Shown one piece after another: positions 41,967 to 52,436 of a stretch of DNA of 64,000 bases. The translations under genes and the position numbers were made by a program. Within the stretch, counting starts at the first letter, position 1, and the number at the start of each line of letters is the position of its first letter. Source of the stretch: Flavobacterium gilvum (GTDB taxonomy: Bacteria > Bacteroidota > Bacteroidia > Flavobacteriales > Flavobacteriaceae). The notes beneath the pieces were generated by a model. It was given only the letters and a program-made list of their open reading frames with translations, did no database searches and was not told the DNA's origin. The stretch covers positions 1,426,001 to 1,490,000 of the forward strand of contig NZ_CP017479.1 in NCBI RefSeq assembly GCF_001761465.1. Reading direction: 5' to 3'.

Positions 41967-42063
41967 TTACCGCAAGGTTCGCAAAGTTTTATATCGTGAA
42001 TCTAAAGTTAAGTTCGCTAAGCTTTGCGGGCTTTGCGTTTTTTCTTTGTGAACCTTGCGGTTA
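41967..42063. repeat. Inverted repeat, CGCAAGGTTCGCAAAG variant
   Basis: Left TTACCGCAAGGTTCGCAAAG and right CTTTGTGAACCTTGCGGTTA arms, with inner TTCGCTAAGCTTTGCGGG. It occupies nearly the whole thiG-thiH gap. Confidence 0.75.
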
Positions 42064-42071
42064 AATAAATA

Positions 42072-42848
42072 TTACTCATACAAAAACGCCGTCAAAGGAC
42101 TTGAAGCAACCGCTAGATTTACCTTTTGAGCCAGTTTCGCTTCGTAAGCTTTTCTTCCGGCAATAACGGCTTCTTTAAAAGCTTCTGCCATCAATTTTGG
42201 ATTTCCGGCTACAGCGATGGCGGTGTTTACCAAAACTGCATCTGCACCCAATTCCATTGCTCTTGCAGCATCGGATGGAGCGCCAATTCCTGCGTCAATG
42301 ATTACAGGAACTTTACTTTGCTCGATGATGATTTCCAGAAAATCAATGGTTTTTAATCCTTTGTTACTCCCAATAGGTGAACCCAAGGGCATAACGGCTG
42401 ATGTTCCTGCATCTTCCAGGCGTTTGCATAAAACAGGATCGGCATGTATGTAAGGCAGAACGATAAACCCTAATTTTGCCAGTTCTTCTGTGGCTTTCAG
42501 GGTTTCGATGGGATCCGGCATTAAGTATTTCGGGTCGGGATGAATTTCGAGTTTCACCCAATTGGTTTCTAATGCTTCGCGAGCCAATTGTGCGGCAAAA
42601 ACGGCTTCTTTGGCATTTCTTGCGCCAGATGTATTCGGTAATAAATTGATTTTTGGATGTTGTAAATGAGTCAAAATTGCATCAGTTTCGGTTTCCAAAT
42701 CAATTCTTTTCAGTGCCACAGTAACCAATTCGCTTCCTGAGGCCAAAATAGCTTCCTCCATTTGTTGATTGGAACCAAACTTTCCGGTTCCCAAAAACAA
42801 ACGTGATTCGAGTGTTTTGTCTCCAATTTTAAACAATGATGTTCCCAT
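42072..42848 (-). CDS. thiG: Thiazole synthase ThiG
   Basis: 258 residues, TIM barrel. Opens with [19 protein letters not shown]; the imine-forming Lys lies in [17 protein letters not shown]; phosphate binding by [20 protein letters not shown] and [10 protein letters not shown]. It condenses deoxyxylulose phosphate, iminoacetate and ThiS-thiocarboxylate to the thiazole phosphate. Its start overlaps thiE by 20 bases. Confidence 0.97.
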   Translation of the reverse strand: MGTSLFKIGDKTLESRLFLGTGKFGSNQQMEEAILASGSELVTVALKRIDLETETDAILTHLQHPKINLLPNTSGARNAKEAVFAAQLAREALETNWVKLEIHPDPKYLMPDPIETLKATEELAKLGFIVLPYIHADPVLCKRLEDAGTSAVMPLGSPIGSNKGLKTIDFLEIIIEQSKVPVIIDAGIGAPSDAARAMELGADAVLVNTAIAVAGNPKLMAEAFKEAVIAGRKAYEAKLAQKVNLAVASSPLTAFLYE

Positions 42849-43467
42849 ATAATTTTTCGTTAAGTTGTGTGATGATTTCTAATTTATCATCACTTTTGGT
42901 AATAATTCCCGAAACTGCAATACCGTGAATCCCAGTATTCATCAGCGCATTGACATCTCCCAAAGTAATTCCGCCAATTGCATAGACAGGTGTTTCAATT
43001 TGAGCTTGTTTCATTTGTGCGATTATGGAACGATAGCCTTCCAGTCCCAGAATTGGACTAAGTTTGCTTTTGGTTTTTGTGAATTGAAAAGGCCCTAAAC
43101 CTATATAATCACAACCATTTTCTGTTTGATGGATTATATCTTCAAAAGTATTTGCTGTGGCTCCAATGATTTTTGTTCTGCCTAAAATTGCTCTTGCTTC
43201 AGTAACTACCATATCCGAAAGGCCAAGATGCACACCGTCTGCATTGATTTGTTTGGCCAAATGAACATTGTCATTGATGATAAAATTAGCGAGGTATTCT
43301 TCACACAAAAATTTTATGGCTTCCGCCAAAGCAAAAGTTTTTTTGGGTTTTTGGTGTTTGAAACGCATTTGAATCCAATCACATCCATTGTCCAGAGCCT
43401 GATGGATATTATACAATTGTTCTTCGACGCTTTCTCCCTGTGAGATGTATTGTAATCTGTTATACAT
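42829..43467 (-). CDS. thiE: Thiamine phosphate synthase
   Basis: 212 residues. Active-site motifs include [58 protein letters not shown] and YAIGGIT. It joins hydroxymethylpyrimidine diphosphate with thiazole phosphate to thiamine phosphate. Overlaps thiD and thiG, so strongly coupled. Confidence 0.93.
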   Translation of the reverse strand: MYNRLQYISQGESVEEQLYNIHQALDNGCDWIQMRFKHQKPKKTFALAEAIKFLCEEYLANFIINDNVHLAKQINADGVHLGLSDMVVTEARAILGRTKIIGATANTFEDIIHQTENGCDYIGLGPFQFTKTKSKLSPILGLEGYRSIIAQMKQAQIETPVYAIGGITLGDVNALMNTGIHGIAVSGIITKSDDKLEIITQLNEKLYGNIIV

Positions 43468-44209
43468 AATGGAATCCTAGTTTAGTTGGGTTTGATAATA
43501 AATAGTTTTCAGTATATGTTTTTGCTTTTTGACAAGCTGTTTTTAGTTCATGTCCTAAAGCGATATTAGCCGTAATGGCCGCTGATAATACACAGCCTGA
43601 GCCATGTTTTTCATAACAATCTTTGTTTGTTGGTACTAATTTGTAAGTGTTATTCGGAGTGTGTAAATAATCAACTCCAATTTCGTTTGGATTGTGACCG
43701 CCTTTTAGTAAAAGCCCCCGAACCTCTGAAGGAATGATATTGGAATTCAAATTAAAACCCGGAAATATTTTTTGCATTTCGTTGTAATTGGGTGTAATCA
43801 AATCTATTTTGGTCAAAATTTCATTTAAAAGCTTTTGATTTTTGATATCCAAAAAATTAAATTCGGTTGAAGATTTTAAAACGGTATCCCATATTATTTT
43901 AGTATTTGACGATTTTTTTTTAATTGCAAAAACAATTTCTTTCAGATAATCCAAAGAAGGAACAATACCTATTTTTATGGCTTCAATGTTGTAATTTTTC
44001 AATAAAACAGCTATTGATTTTAAAACAAAATTGACATCAGTCCATTGCATTTCAAAGAACTCATTTTCTGTTTGAATGGTGTTGCCAGTATTGATTGCAA
44101 AACCTTGTACCCTGTGTTGTTCAAAAGTTTTGATGTCTGCCAAAACTCCTGCGCCTGCCGAAGGATCAAAGCCCGCAATTGTTAATACGAAAGGACGATT
44201 TTTTGACAT
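43460..44209 (-). CDS. thiD: Hydroxymethylpyrimidine/phosphomethylpyrimidine kinase
   Basis: 249 residues, ribokinase-like fold. VLTIAGFDPSAGAGVLADIKTF at the start, LITPNYNEMQKIF in the middle, and the anion-hole motif KHGSGCVLSAAITANIALG (catalytic Cys/Gly region, about 207-225). It makes HMP-PP in two phosphorylations. Overlaps the upstream tenI-like gene by 28 bases and thiE by 8. Confidence 0.95.
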   Translation of the reverse strand: MSKNRPFVLTIAGFDPSAGAGVLADIKTFEQHRVQGFAINTGNTIQTENEFFEMQWTDVNFVLKSIAVLLKNYNIEAIKIGIVPSLDYLKEIVFAIKKKSSNTKIIWDTVLKSSTEFNFLDIKNQKLLNEILTKIDLITPNYNEMQKIFPGFNLNSNIIPSEVRGLLLKGGHNPNEIGVDYLHTPNNTYKLVPTNKDCYEKHGSGCVLSAAITANIALGHELKTACQKAKTYTENYLLSNPTKLGFHYV

Positions 44210-44781
44210 AATTTAAAATTTTCTATAGGTTTATTTGTTTTCCAAATGGTTCCCAAAAGGGCTACATTGTTAAAGCCCGTTTCAAGAACATATTTTAGAT
44301 TATTAGCTTCGATTCCACCCAAGGCAATGAGTTTTGTTTTGAAATTTTTTCTCTTTTTTATCGCTTCAAATAAATCTGTTTCCGACTGATAATTTTCTTT
44401 GGAAATACTTGGAAAAACAGGACTTAAAAAAGCATAATCGAAAAAAGTGTCCAAAGCGTTGAAATCTTCAATTGAATGTGTTGAAGTTGACGCTGTAAAC
44501 GGAGACCTAACAGGTTTTGAAAACCTGTTAGGTATATTGATTTCTCTGTTTTTTTCTGTAAAATGAATTCGGTTAATTCCAAAATCTTCTGCCAATTGAT
44601 GATGACTGTGCAAAACCAATCGCTGTCTCCAATCCGATTTTATTTCAGACAAAAAAGATTTCATTTCGCCTTCCGAAAAATCAGGTTTCCGAATATGAAG
44701 CAATTCCAAACCTTCTTCAAATAAAGTATGAAGAATGTCTATTTCATCTTTTACCGAAAAAGGATTGGTAATGACAATCAT
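44182..44781 (-). CDS. ThiE/TenI-like protein with an in-frame palindromic repeat
   Basis: 199 residues of the thiamine monophosphate synthase/TenI fold (LELLHIRKPDFSE, LVLHSHHQLAEDFGINRIHFTEK, TASTSTHSIEDFNAL, YAFLSPVFPSISK, IALGGIEANNLKYVLETGFNNVALLG). Against the true ThiE downstream, pyrophosphate-binding residues are reduced, so a TenI-type thiazole tautomerase or accessory role is as likely. Residues about 83-92 (PNRFSKPVR region) are encoded by a 29-bp palindrome that fits a surface loop and keeps the frame. Confidence 0.85.
   Translation of the reverse strand: MIVITNPFSVKDEIDILHTLFEEGLELLHIRKPDFSEGEMKSFLSEIKSDWRQRLVLHSHHQLAEDFGINRIHFTEKNREINIPNRFSKPVRSPFTASTSTHSIEDFNALDTFFDYAFLSPVFPSISKENYQSETDLFEAIKKRKNFKTKLIALGGIEANNLKYVLETGFNNVALLGTIWKTNKPIENFKLCQKIVLSY
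44505..44533. repeat. 29-bp palindrome inside the tenI-like gene
   Basis: 14-base arms ACCTAACAGGTTTT and complement around one central base. Same general build (14+1+14) as the palindrome at 13554-13584. It is translated in frame as PNRFSKPVR. Confidence 0.85.
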
Positions 44782-44802
44782 ATCTATTTTCTATTCTCTT
44801 TC

Positions 44803-46716
<1,914 letters not shown>

Positions 46717-46923
46717 TTAACCGCCTTGTGTGGCGGATATGATTAAAATGTCGTCGGTTTCTTTTATGAGATGGGAGTTCCAATTGGATTTTGGAACAAC
46801 GGTGTTGTTTATGGCAAGGGCGATTCCGTTTTGTTTTCCGGGAATTTCCAAGTCAAGAAGAGCTTGGACAGTTAGACTGTCTTCGGTAAATTGTTTGGTT
46901 TGATTGTTGATTTTTAGCTCCAT
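46717..46923 (-). CDS. thiS: Sulfur carrier protein ThiS
   Basis: 68 residues, ubiquitin-like fold, ending in the functional Gly-Gly (ISATQGG). The C-terminal carboxylate is adenylated by ThiF and loaded with sulfur for ThiG. First gene after the TPP riboswitch; thiC follows after a 90-base gap. Confidence 0.95.
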   Translation of the reverse strand: MELKINNQTKQFTEDSLTVQALLDLEIPGKQNGIALAINNTVVPKSNWNSHLIKETDDILIISATQGG

Positions 46924-47006
46924 TCCTTTTTGAATTTAGTATATAGTTATACTTTAGGAATGGCTGCAGCGGCATATAAAAATGCGAAAGAAGTCATCTT
47001 ACTTTT

Positions 47007-47079
47007 TCCTACGCTAGTATGAACTAGATCAGGTTCGAGGGTAAAATCTCAGCCTACATTTTGTAGACACCCCTAAAGT
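47007..47079 (-). promoter_or_regulatory. TPP riboswitch of the thiamine operon
   Basis: On the minus strand: CTTTAGGGGTGTC, GGCTGAGATTTTACCC, GAACCTGATCTAGTTCATACTAGCG, TAGGAAAAAGT, the THI box in order. It precedes thiS by about 85 bases and should shut down the operon when TPP is plentiful. Confidence 0.95.
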
Positions 47080-47085
47080 GTGGAG

Positions 47086-47093
47086 CAAATGTA
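47086..47093 (-). promoter_or_regulatory. thi operon promoter, -7 element
   Basis: Minus-strand TACATTTG (TAnnTTTG) directly upstream of the riboswitch, the same arrangement as at 30847. The -33 region is an AAAGTTT-type AT repeat without a clear TTG. Confidence 0.6.
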
Positions 47094-47204
47094 AATAAAA
47101 AAGTTTTAAAGTTTAAAGTTTTTAAAGTTTAAAACTCGCTGAAAATTAAGGGTTTTTGTGATATTTATGGAGAAGACTGTTTTCTGAAATCTATTTTCTG
47201 CGGT

Positions 47205-47762
47205 CTAATTTCTTTTCCAGCAGTCTTCCACATGATCATTGACCATTCCGGTGGCTTGCATGTGTGCGTAAACGACTGTGGAGCCAACAAACTTGAATCC
47301 GCGTTTTTTTAAATCTTTGCTAATGGTATCAGAAAGGGGAGTGGAGGCTTGAACTTCGCTAAGGTTTTTTCTATTATTTATAATGGGTTTTCCATCTACG
47401 AACCCCCAAATGTATTTGGAAAAGCTTCCAAATTCTTCCTGTATTTTTATAAAGGCCTGCGCATTGGAAACAGCAGAATTGACTTTGAGTTTGTTGCGGA
47501 TGATTCCTGGATTTTCAAGCAATTCCTGAATTTTATCTTCAGAATATTGAGCTATTTTTTTATAGTCGAAATTATCAAAGGCAGTTCTGAAATTTTCTCT
47601 TTTGTTTAAAATAGTTATCCAACTTAAACCAGCCTGAAAAGTTTCGAGTAATAGGAATTCAAAAAGTTTAGGATCATCATAAACGGGAACGCCCCATTCT
47701 TCGTCATGGTATTTTTGGTATAATTCGCTAGAATTGCACCAGCCGCATCTTACTTTTTCCAT
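47205..47762 (-). CDS. tag: DNA-3-methyladenine glycosylase I
   Basis: 185 residues. RCGWCNSSELYQKYHDEEWGVP at the start (zinc Cys and catalytic region) and FLLLETFQAGLSWITILNKRE; the C-terminal zinc ligands are in VNDHVEDCW. It removes 3-methyladenine from alkylated DNA. The start overlaps the upstream lipoprotein stop by one base (TAATG). Confidence 0.95.
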   Translation of the reverse strand: MEKVRCGWCNSSELYQKYHDEEWGVPVYDDPKLFEFLLLETFQAGLSWITILNKRENFRTAFDNFDYKKIAQYSEDKIQELLENPGIIRNKLKVNSAVSNAQAFIKIQEEFGSFSKYIWGFVDGKPIINNRKNLSEVQASTPLSDTISKDLKKRGFKFVGSTVVYAHMQATGMVNDHVEDCWKRN

Positions 47763-48466
47763 TATTTGTTTATTTCCCAGTGGTAGCCTTTTACCGTAGG
47801 GATATAGGCCGACCCGTTGTTAAGAATCAATTCGGTGTATATTTTCTTGTTGTATTTGATGCCGATTGCACCTCCGGTAACATAGGTTTTGTTTTTTTTG
47901 AAACTAAAAATCATAGTGTCGTTTTGGAATTCGGCATCCGAAACTTTTTCGACGAGCCAAGTAGAACCCCAATTAAAATATAATTTATTTGGTCCTACGC
48001 AGGTTACTTTTTTTATCAAATCAACGGCTTCTTTTGGGAACTTATATTTTTCTATCAGTTCATTTTTAGAATATGATTTTCCTACTTCGGCATTTTTTAA
48101 TAAGATACGCAAAGGAGAGTTTGGGGTGAAGTCTGTATTTGAAACTTTTGGAGGAACAGTTTGATTGGTTTGTGTTTGGCTGAGATTTATATTTTGAGGG
48201 TTTTCGTATTTTGGAGTTTTGGCGTTTGGCATTTGTCGCTGTATGGCAGCTTCTAGTCCGGAATCGGAATTTGTGATTGTGTTTTTGGTTGTAGTTGTTG
48301 TGTCAGATAGTGTTGCGTGTGTTGCTTCTGTGTTTGTATTTGTATTGCTGGGTGTAGCGCTCGAAGCCTCTGGGAAGTCTGTGTCTTTTTCTTCGGGTTC
48401 ATTTCGTCCACAGCTAACTAGTGAGGCAAGAAATAGGTATAAAAATAGTATCTTGAAATTCTTCAT
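47762..48466 (-). CDS. Lipoprotein with Thr/Asn-rich linker
   Basis: 234 residues from ATG 48466 (MKNFKILFLYL), with lipobox LVSC. An in-frame ATG at 48553 adds a basic stretch without function and is less likely. Residues about 22-110 are low complexity (Thr, Asn, Ser, Gln). The C-terminal about 110 residues (LRILLKNAEVGKSYSKNELIEKYKFP to the end) form a compact beta-rich domain with no recognised family. Coupled to tag by overlap, though no repair link is evident. Confidence 0.6.
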   Translation of the reverse strand: MKNFKILFLYLFLASLVSCGRNEPEEKDTDFPEASSATPSNTNTNTEATHATLSDTTTTTKNTITNSDSGLEAAIQRQMPNAKTPKYENPQNINLSQTQTNQTVPPKVSNTDFTPNSPLRILLKNAEVGKSYSKNELIEKYKFPKEAVDLIKKVTCVGPNKLYFNWGSTWLVEKVSDAEFQNDTMIFSFKKNKTYVTGGAIGIKYNKKIYTELILNNGSAYIPTVKGYHWEINK

Positions 48467-48544
48467 GATTATCTTTTTGATTCTTTTTTCTCCAAATTTA
48501 ACTTTTTTAATCCTCTTAAGAAACAGATTGGTTAAAAACAAATA

Positions 48545-48573
48545 AAATCCCAAACATTTAATGAATGGGATTT
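48545..48573 (-). terminator. Terminator of the exported Ppx-like gene
   Basis: 8-bp stem AAATCCCA/TGGGATTT with a 13-base loop and T-rich sequence on the minus-strand side, 33 bases after the stop at 48606. Confidence 0.6.
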
Positions 48574-48605
48574 GATTTTTTATATGATTCGTCTGATGTT
48601 TTGTT

Positions 48606-49664
48606 CTAGTATATTTGTTTTACTCCTTTGGCATTGTCAAATACATAACTTACTAGCCAAGCAATTTGTCCTTGTTTTGCAAAGAAAATCTTTTTGTTTT
48701 GTATGTTAGGAACAACTTCAAGAGAAGTTTCCAAAAGGTTGAAAGCGGCTATTAACGATTTTTGTTGGTATGTATTCAATACCTTTTTGATTTCAGGATT
48801 GCTTTCAGAATTGGTAACAAATCTTTGGTAATTATTCTCGGCAATAGTTCTTATGGCCAGGATGTCATCGTATTGAACTTGAGTAAAGTTCTCTTCGGCT
48901 TTTGTACCATTTAGTAAAGTGTAAAAAGCCCAAGCGGCACCACCAGAGATGTAGATGTTGCTTTTGTCCTGTGATTCAGGTCTGCTAGTGTACATTTTTT
49001 TGAAACTTTCTCTTATGGTAGGTAAGTAATCAAATAAATTTTCATTGAATTCAAAAACTGTTTTTTGTTTACACTTTTTGTTGATGATTTCTGTTAAAGT
49101 CACTGTTCCAAGATCACATGAAATCGGGAAAAATACCGAAGAGTCGTTGATGTCTTTGGCATAACCGCCTTTTGTGTTTCCACCTCCTATGTCAATAATT
49201 ACAGAATTCAAATAGTTTTTTGGTGGAATACAACCTCTCAAAAGTAATTTAGCTTCAAGAGATGAAGATATGATTTCGATTTTTTTATTGGTTAGCTCTT
49301 TTATTTTTGCTACTAAGTCACTGGTGTTTGTGGCCAAACCTACTCCAGAAGATCCAACTATAAAAATGTTTTTGTCTTCAATCTTGTATTCATTAAGCAT
49401 TTTTTTGTAGTTGTTGAGAACTACAGTGCCAGCTTTGTCAATGTCTTCTTTTAAAAGTGTTCCGTCTATACCAATACCAGCAGCAATTCCTACATTTTCA
49501 GTCCAAAATTCTTTAACATCATATGTGTTTCGTCTAATGCTTTCAACCTGAAGAACGGTCATTTTTATACCTTTACTTCCTATTTCAATTCCTCCATAAA
49601 GTTGTGCCTGAGCCGAATAGGTAAGAATTAGGCATAATAATAAATAGTAGATTTTTTCTTTCAT
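48606..49664 (-). CDS. Exported Ppx/GppA-like phosphatase-fold protein
   Basis: 352 residues. A clear cleavable signal peptide (ends YSAQAQ) precedes an actin-like (ASKHA) fold of Ppx/GppA type: phosphate-1 YGGIEIGSKGIKMTV, IDIGGGNTKGGY (about 168-179) and a late SGGAAWAFY. Ppx/GppA act in the cytosol on polyphosphate or pppGpp; export makes those substrates and ATP unlikely. Loops differ (IGSKG in place of IGSNS). Role unknown. Confidence 0.75.
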   Translation of the reverse strand: MKEKIYYLLLCLILTYSAQAQLYGGIEIGSKGIKMTVLQVESIRRNTYDVKEFWTENVGIAAGIGIDGTLLKEDIDKAGTVVLNNYKKMLNEYKIEDKNIFIVGSSGVGLATNTSDLVAKIKELTNKKIEIISSSLEAKLLLRGCIPPKNYLNSVIIDIGGGNTKGGYAKDINDSSVFFPISCDLGTVTLTEIINKKCKQKTVFEFNENLFDYLPTIRESFKKMYTSRPESQDKSNIYISGGAAWAFYTLLNGTKAEENFTQVQYDDILAIRTIAENNYQRFVTNSESNPEIKKVLNTYQQKSLIAAFNLLETSLEVVPNIQNKKIFFAKQGQIAWLVSYVFDNAKGVKQIY

Positions 49665-49695
49665 ATTGTTTTGATTTGGGGGTTCATGCTTTTTG

Positions 49696-49703
49696 CAAAT
49701 CTA
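49696..49703 (-). promoter_or_regulatory. Promoter -7 element of the exported Ppx-like gene
   Basis: Minus-strand TAGATTTG (TAnnTTTG), 31 bases upstream of the start at 49664. Confidence 0.45.
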
Positions 49704-49784
49704 TATTAAAAATATATAAATTCCTTTTTTTTCATGTTTTTTTTAAATAACTTTTTTTTAAATCAAAATTGTTTTTAAAATGTT

Positions 49785-49845
49785 ATCAAATAGATATGTT
49801 TTTTAACTATTTGATATTGATGGATTAAAAAAAAAACTATTTTTG
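49785..49845 (+). promoter_or_regulatory. MFS gene promoter with overlapping inverted repeat
   Basis: TTG at 49817-49819 and TATTTTTG at 49838-49845 (18-base spacer). A 9-bp inverted repeat ATCAAATAG...CTATTTGAT (49785-49793, 49807-49815) abuts the -33 box and is a candidate operator. Confidence 0.5.
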
Positions 49846-49883
49846 TTAAAATTTAAAATTTTTTCCCCCAAAAAATTTAACCT

Positions 49884-51125
49884 ATGATTAAAAAGTACTT
49901 CGAAAACTTTAATGATTTTCCCAGGGAAATCTGGATTCTCACATTAATTACTTTCATAAACAGAGCTGGGACAATGGTGATTCCTTTCTTGTCCAAGTAC
50001 ATGAAAGAAGATTTAAAATTCAGTTACAGTCAAATTGGCTGGGTAATGGTTTTCTTCGGAATTGGTTCTATGATAGGAACGTGGCTCAGTGGAAAATTAT
50101 CAGATAAAATAGGCTTTTACAAAGTGATGGTTTTTAGTTTGTTTGCTAGCGGGATTGTGTTTATTTTGCTGCAATATGCGACAACTTTTGAGCAGCTTTG
50201 TGTCGGAATACTTGTGCTGACAAGTATCGCTGATATGTTTAGGCCGGCTATGCTGGTCTGTCTCAAGACAGTTACAAAAAAAGAGGATAGGGCAAGAGCC
50301 TATTCATTAACTCGTGCTGCGATTAATCTAGGATTTCTTTTTGGACCCGTTCTTGGTGGTTTGATTATTATGCAAATGGGATATGAGTATATTTTTTATG
50401 TTGATGGAATTACCTGCATATTAGCAATTATTGTTTTTGTGATTTTTGTGAAAGAAAAGAAAATGCCAATCCTAATCAGTAAACAGGAGAAAGAATTTAA
50501 GAAGGTTTCTGTCGTGAAAGACAGGCCTTTTATGCTACATTTGGGTATATGTCTGATAACAGGAATTTTGTTTTTCCAGATTTTTACAACCTTGCCTTTG
50601 TATCATAAAGTGAGATTCAATATGACCGAATTTGATAGCGGTTTGCTTTTGAGTTTGAATGGGTTGCTTATTTTGCTCTTTGAGTTACCAATTGTGAATT
50701 ATGTTGGTAAAAATAAAATCAATAATCATAAAGTAATTTCTTTAGGATTATTGTTTATGGCCTTGAGTTTCGTTTTGCTTTTGCTTCCTTTTGAAGCTGT
50801 TTTGGTTCCTATGATGCTTTTTATGACCTGTGGAGTAATGTTGACGTTCCCTTTTGCGAATTCATTTGCAATGGATAGGTCGCATAAGCAGGAAGGAAAA
50901 TATATGGCGGCTTTTACGATGAGTTATAGTTTTGCACATATTTTGAGTGCCAAAACTGGAATGGAAATCATTCAGCATTTGGGTTATGATTCCAATTGGT
51001 TGTTTATGGCTGGGCTTGGAATAATTGGAACATTGCTTGTTTTTAGACTTTCTAAAATGATTGAAAAAGAAGGTTTTGCAATGGTTTCTGTTGAAGTTAA
51101 TTCGAATAATAGGAGCGTGTCTTAA
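49884..51125 (+). CDS. MFS transporter
   Basis: 413 residues with about 12 membrane helices. The loop 2-3 signature GTWLSGKLSDKIGFYK (about 72-87) is present, and RAYSLTRAAINLGFLFGPVLGGL (about 137-159) corresponds to the motif C region. Similar to drug or peptide/sugar efflux proteins of the MdtH/YfcJ kind; substrate not readable. Divergent from the exported Ppx-like gene. Confidence 0.85.
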   Translation: MIKKYFENFNDFPREIWILTLITFINRAGTMVIPFLSKYMKEDLKFSYSQIGWVMVFFGIGSMIGTWLSGKLSDKIGFYKVMVFSLFASGIVFILLQYATTFEQLCVGILVLTSIADMFRPAMLVCLKTVTKKEDRARAYSLTRAAINLGFLFGPVLGGLIIMQMGYEYIFYVDGITCILAIIVFVIFVKEKKMPILISKQEKEFKKVSVVKDRPFMLHLGICLITGILFFQIFTTLPLYHKVRFNMTEFDSGLLLSLNGLLILLFELPIVNYVGKNKINNHKVISLGLLFMALSFVLLLLPFEAVLVPMMLFMTCGVMLTFPFANSFAMDRSHKQEGKYMAAFTMSYSFAHILSAKTGMEIIQHLGYDSNWLFMAGLGIIGTLLVFRLSKMIEKEGFAMVSVEVNSNNRSVS

Positions 51126-51278
51126 ATTTTAGTTTAAATAAAAGAAAAAACTTAAATAATTCGGTATTTGAAGGCGAAATGCAAATAGTTTCAGTTCAGT
51201 CAAAAGAATTATTTGTTTGATTTATGTCAAACATGGAATAGCTCTCTAGTTTTTTTGTGATTGAGTGGTTGTACAAAA

Positions 51279-51306
51279 AAATCCCATTTCATTCGAAATG
51301 GGATTT
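51279..51306 (-). terminator. Bidirectional terminator behind tsf
   Basis: Perfect 12-bp stem AAATCCCATTTC with ATTC loop; the A run on the plus strand is a T run for the minus-strand rpsB-tsf transcript. Confidence 0.85.
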
Positions 51307-51360
51307 AATATGTGGAGAGATTCTAAAAATAGAAATCTCTGTCTTTTAAGCTAAATCAGA

Positions 51361-52323
51361 TTATCCTAAAGTAACTCTTTTGAAACCTGTAATTTCAACG
51401 TTGAATCCTTTAACGTAATCACCAACTTTTTTACTGTCATCTTTGATGAAGTTTTGATCCAATAATGCTTTCTCTTGGTCCAAAGTAGTATTGTCAGAGA
51501 TGAAACGTTGAACTTTTCCTGGAAGAATTTTATCCCAAATTTGTTCTGGTTTACCTTCAGCTTTTAATTCAGCTTTAGCATCTTCTTCAGCTTGTTTTAA
51601 AACTTCTTCAGTTAATTGAGAGAAAGAAATATATTTAGGAACATTTTTTAAAGTTTTTCCTAAACGTTTTGCCTCTTCATTTTCTTTTTCGATTACAGCA
51701 ATACGAGCTGCAAGTTCAGAAGCAACGAAAGCAGGATCAAAATCTTTGTAAGATAATGTGTCAGCTCCCATAGAAGCAACTTGCATAGAGATATCTTTAG
51801 TTAAAACGTCACCATTAGCAATTGGAGCAGAAATTGCAGTTAATGCAGCAATTTTGTTAACGTGAACATAAGATCCAACGAAAGCACCTTCTAAGATTTC
51901 AAAACCGCCGATTTCGATTTTCTCACCGATAACGCCAGTTTGCTCGATTAATTTTTCAGCAACAGTAATTCCGTTGAAATCTGAAGCTAAGAATTCTTCT
52001 TTAGAAGAGAAGTTGATAGCTCTTTCAGCTAAATTTTTAGCCAAAGTTACGAAAGACTCATTTTTACCTACGAAATCTGTTTCGCAGTTTAAAGTGATGA
52101 TAGCTCCTTTAGTTTTGTCAGCATTAACAAAAGAAACAGCAGCTCCTTCAGAAGACTCACGGTCAGAACGGTTAGCGGCAACTTTTTGTCCTTTTTCTCT
52201 AAGGTTTTGTATAGCTTTATCGAAATCTCCATCAGCTTCAACTAAAGCTTTTTTACAGTCCATCATTCCGGCACCTGTAGTTTGTCTTAATTTATTTACG
52301 TCTGCAGCAGTAATTGTTGCCAT
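51361..52323 (-). CDS. tsf: Translation elongation factor Ts
   Basis: 320 residues. N-terminal TITAADVNKLRQTTGAGMMDCKKAL is the EF-Tu-binding signature, followed by TLNCETDFVGKNE. EF-Ts recycles EF-Tu-GDP. It is downstream of rpsB, the normal order. Confidence 0.97.
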   Translation of the reverse strand: MATITAADVNKLRQTTGAGMMDCKKALVEADGDFDKAIQNLREKGQKVAANRSDRESSEGAAVSFVNADKTKGAIITLNCETDFVGKNESFVTLAKNLAERAINFSSKEEFLASDFNGITVAEKLIEQTGVIGEKIEIGGFEILEGAFVGSYVHVNKIAALTAISAPIANGDVLTKDISMQVASMGADTLSYKDFDPAFVASELAARIAVIEKENEEAKRLGKTLKNVPKYISFSQLTEEVLKQAEEDAKAELKAEGKPEQIWDKILPGKVQRFISDNTTLDQEKALLDQNFIKDDSKKVGDYVKGFNVEITGFKRVTLG

Positions 52324-52361
52324 ATTTTTTTTATTTTAAAGATTGAAAATTCTTTTAAAAG

Positions 52362-52428
52362 AAATTACGAATTACAAATTACGAATTACGCAAAATTCAC
52401 ATAATTCTAAATTCATAATTCGTAATTG
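52362..52428. repeat. AATTACGAATTACG repeat in the rpsB-tsf gap
   Basis: Direct units ACGAATTACAAATTACGAATT followed by the inverse ATAATTCGTAATT. An AT-rich inverted repeat between the two genes. Confidence 0.65.
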
Positions 52429-52436
52429 TTTTTGAT

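Noticed and set aside
47015..47060. tRNA-like TTCGA segment
   Set aside because: It belongs to the TPP riboswitch; no cloverleaf can be drawn.
51974..52339. 121-codon frame antisense to tsf
   Set aside because: Shadow of a ribosomal-factor gene with Ser/Ala-rich low-information sequence.
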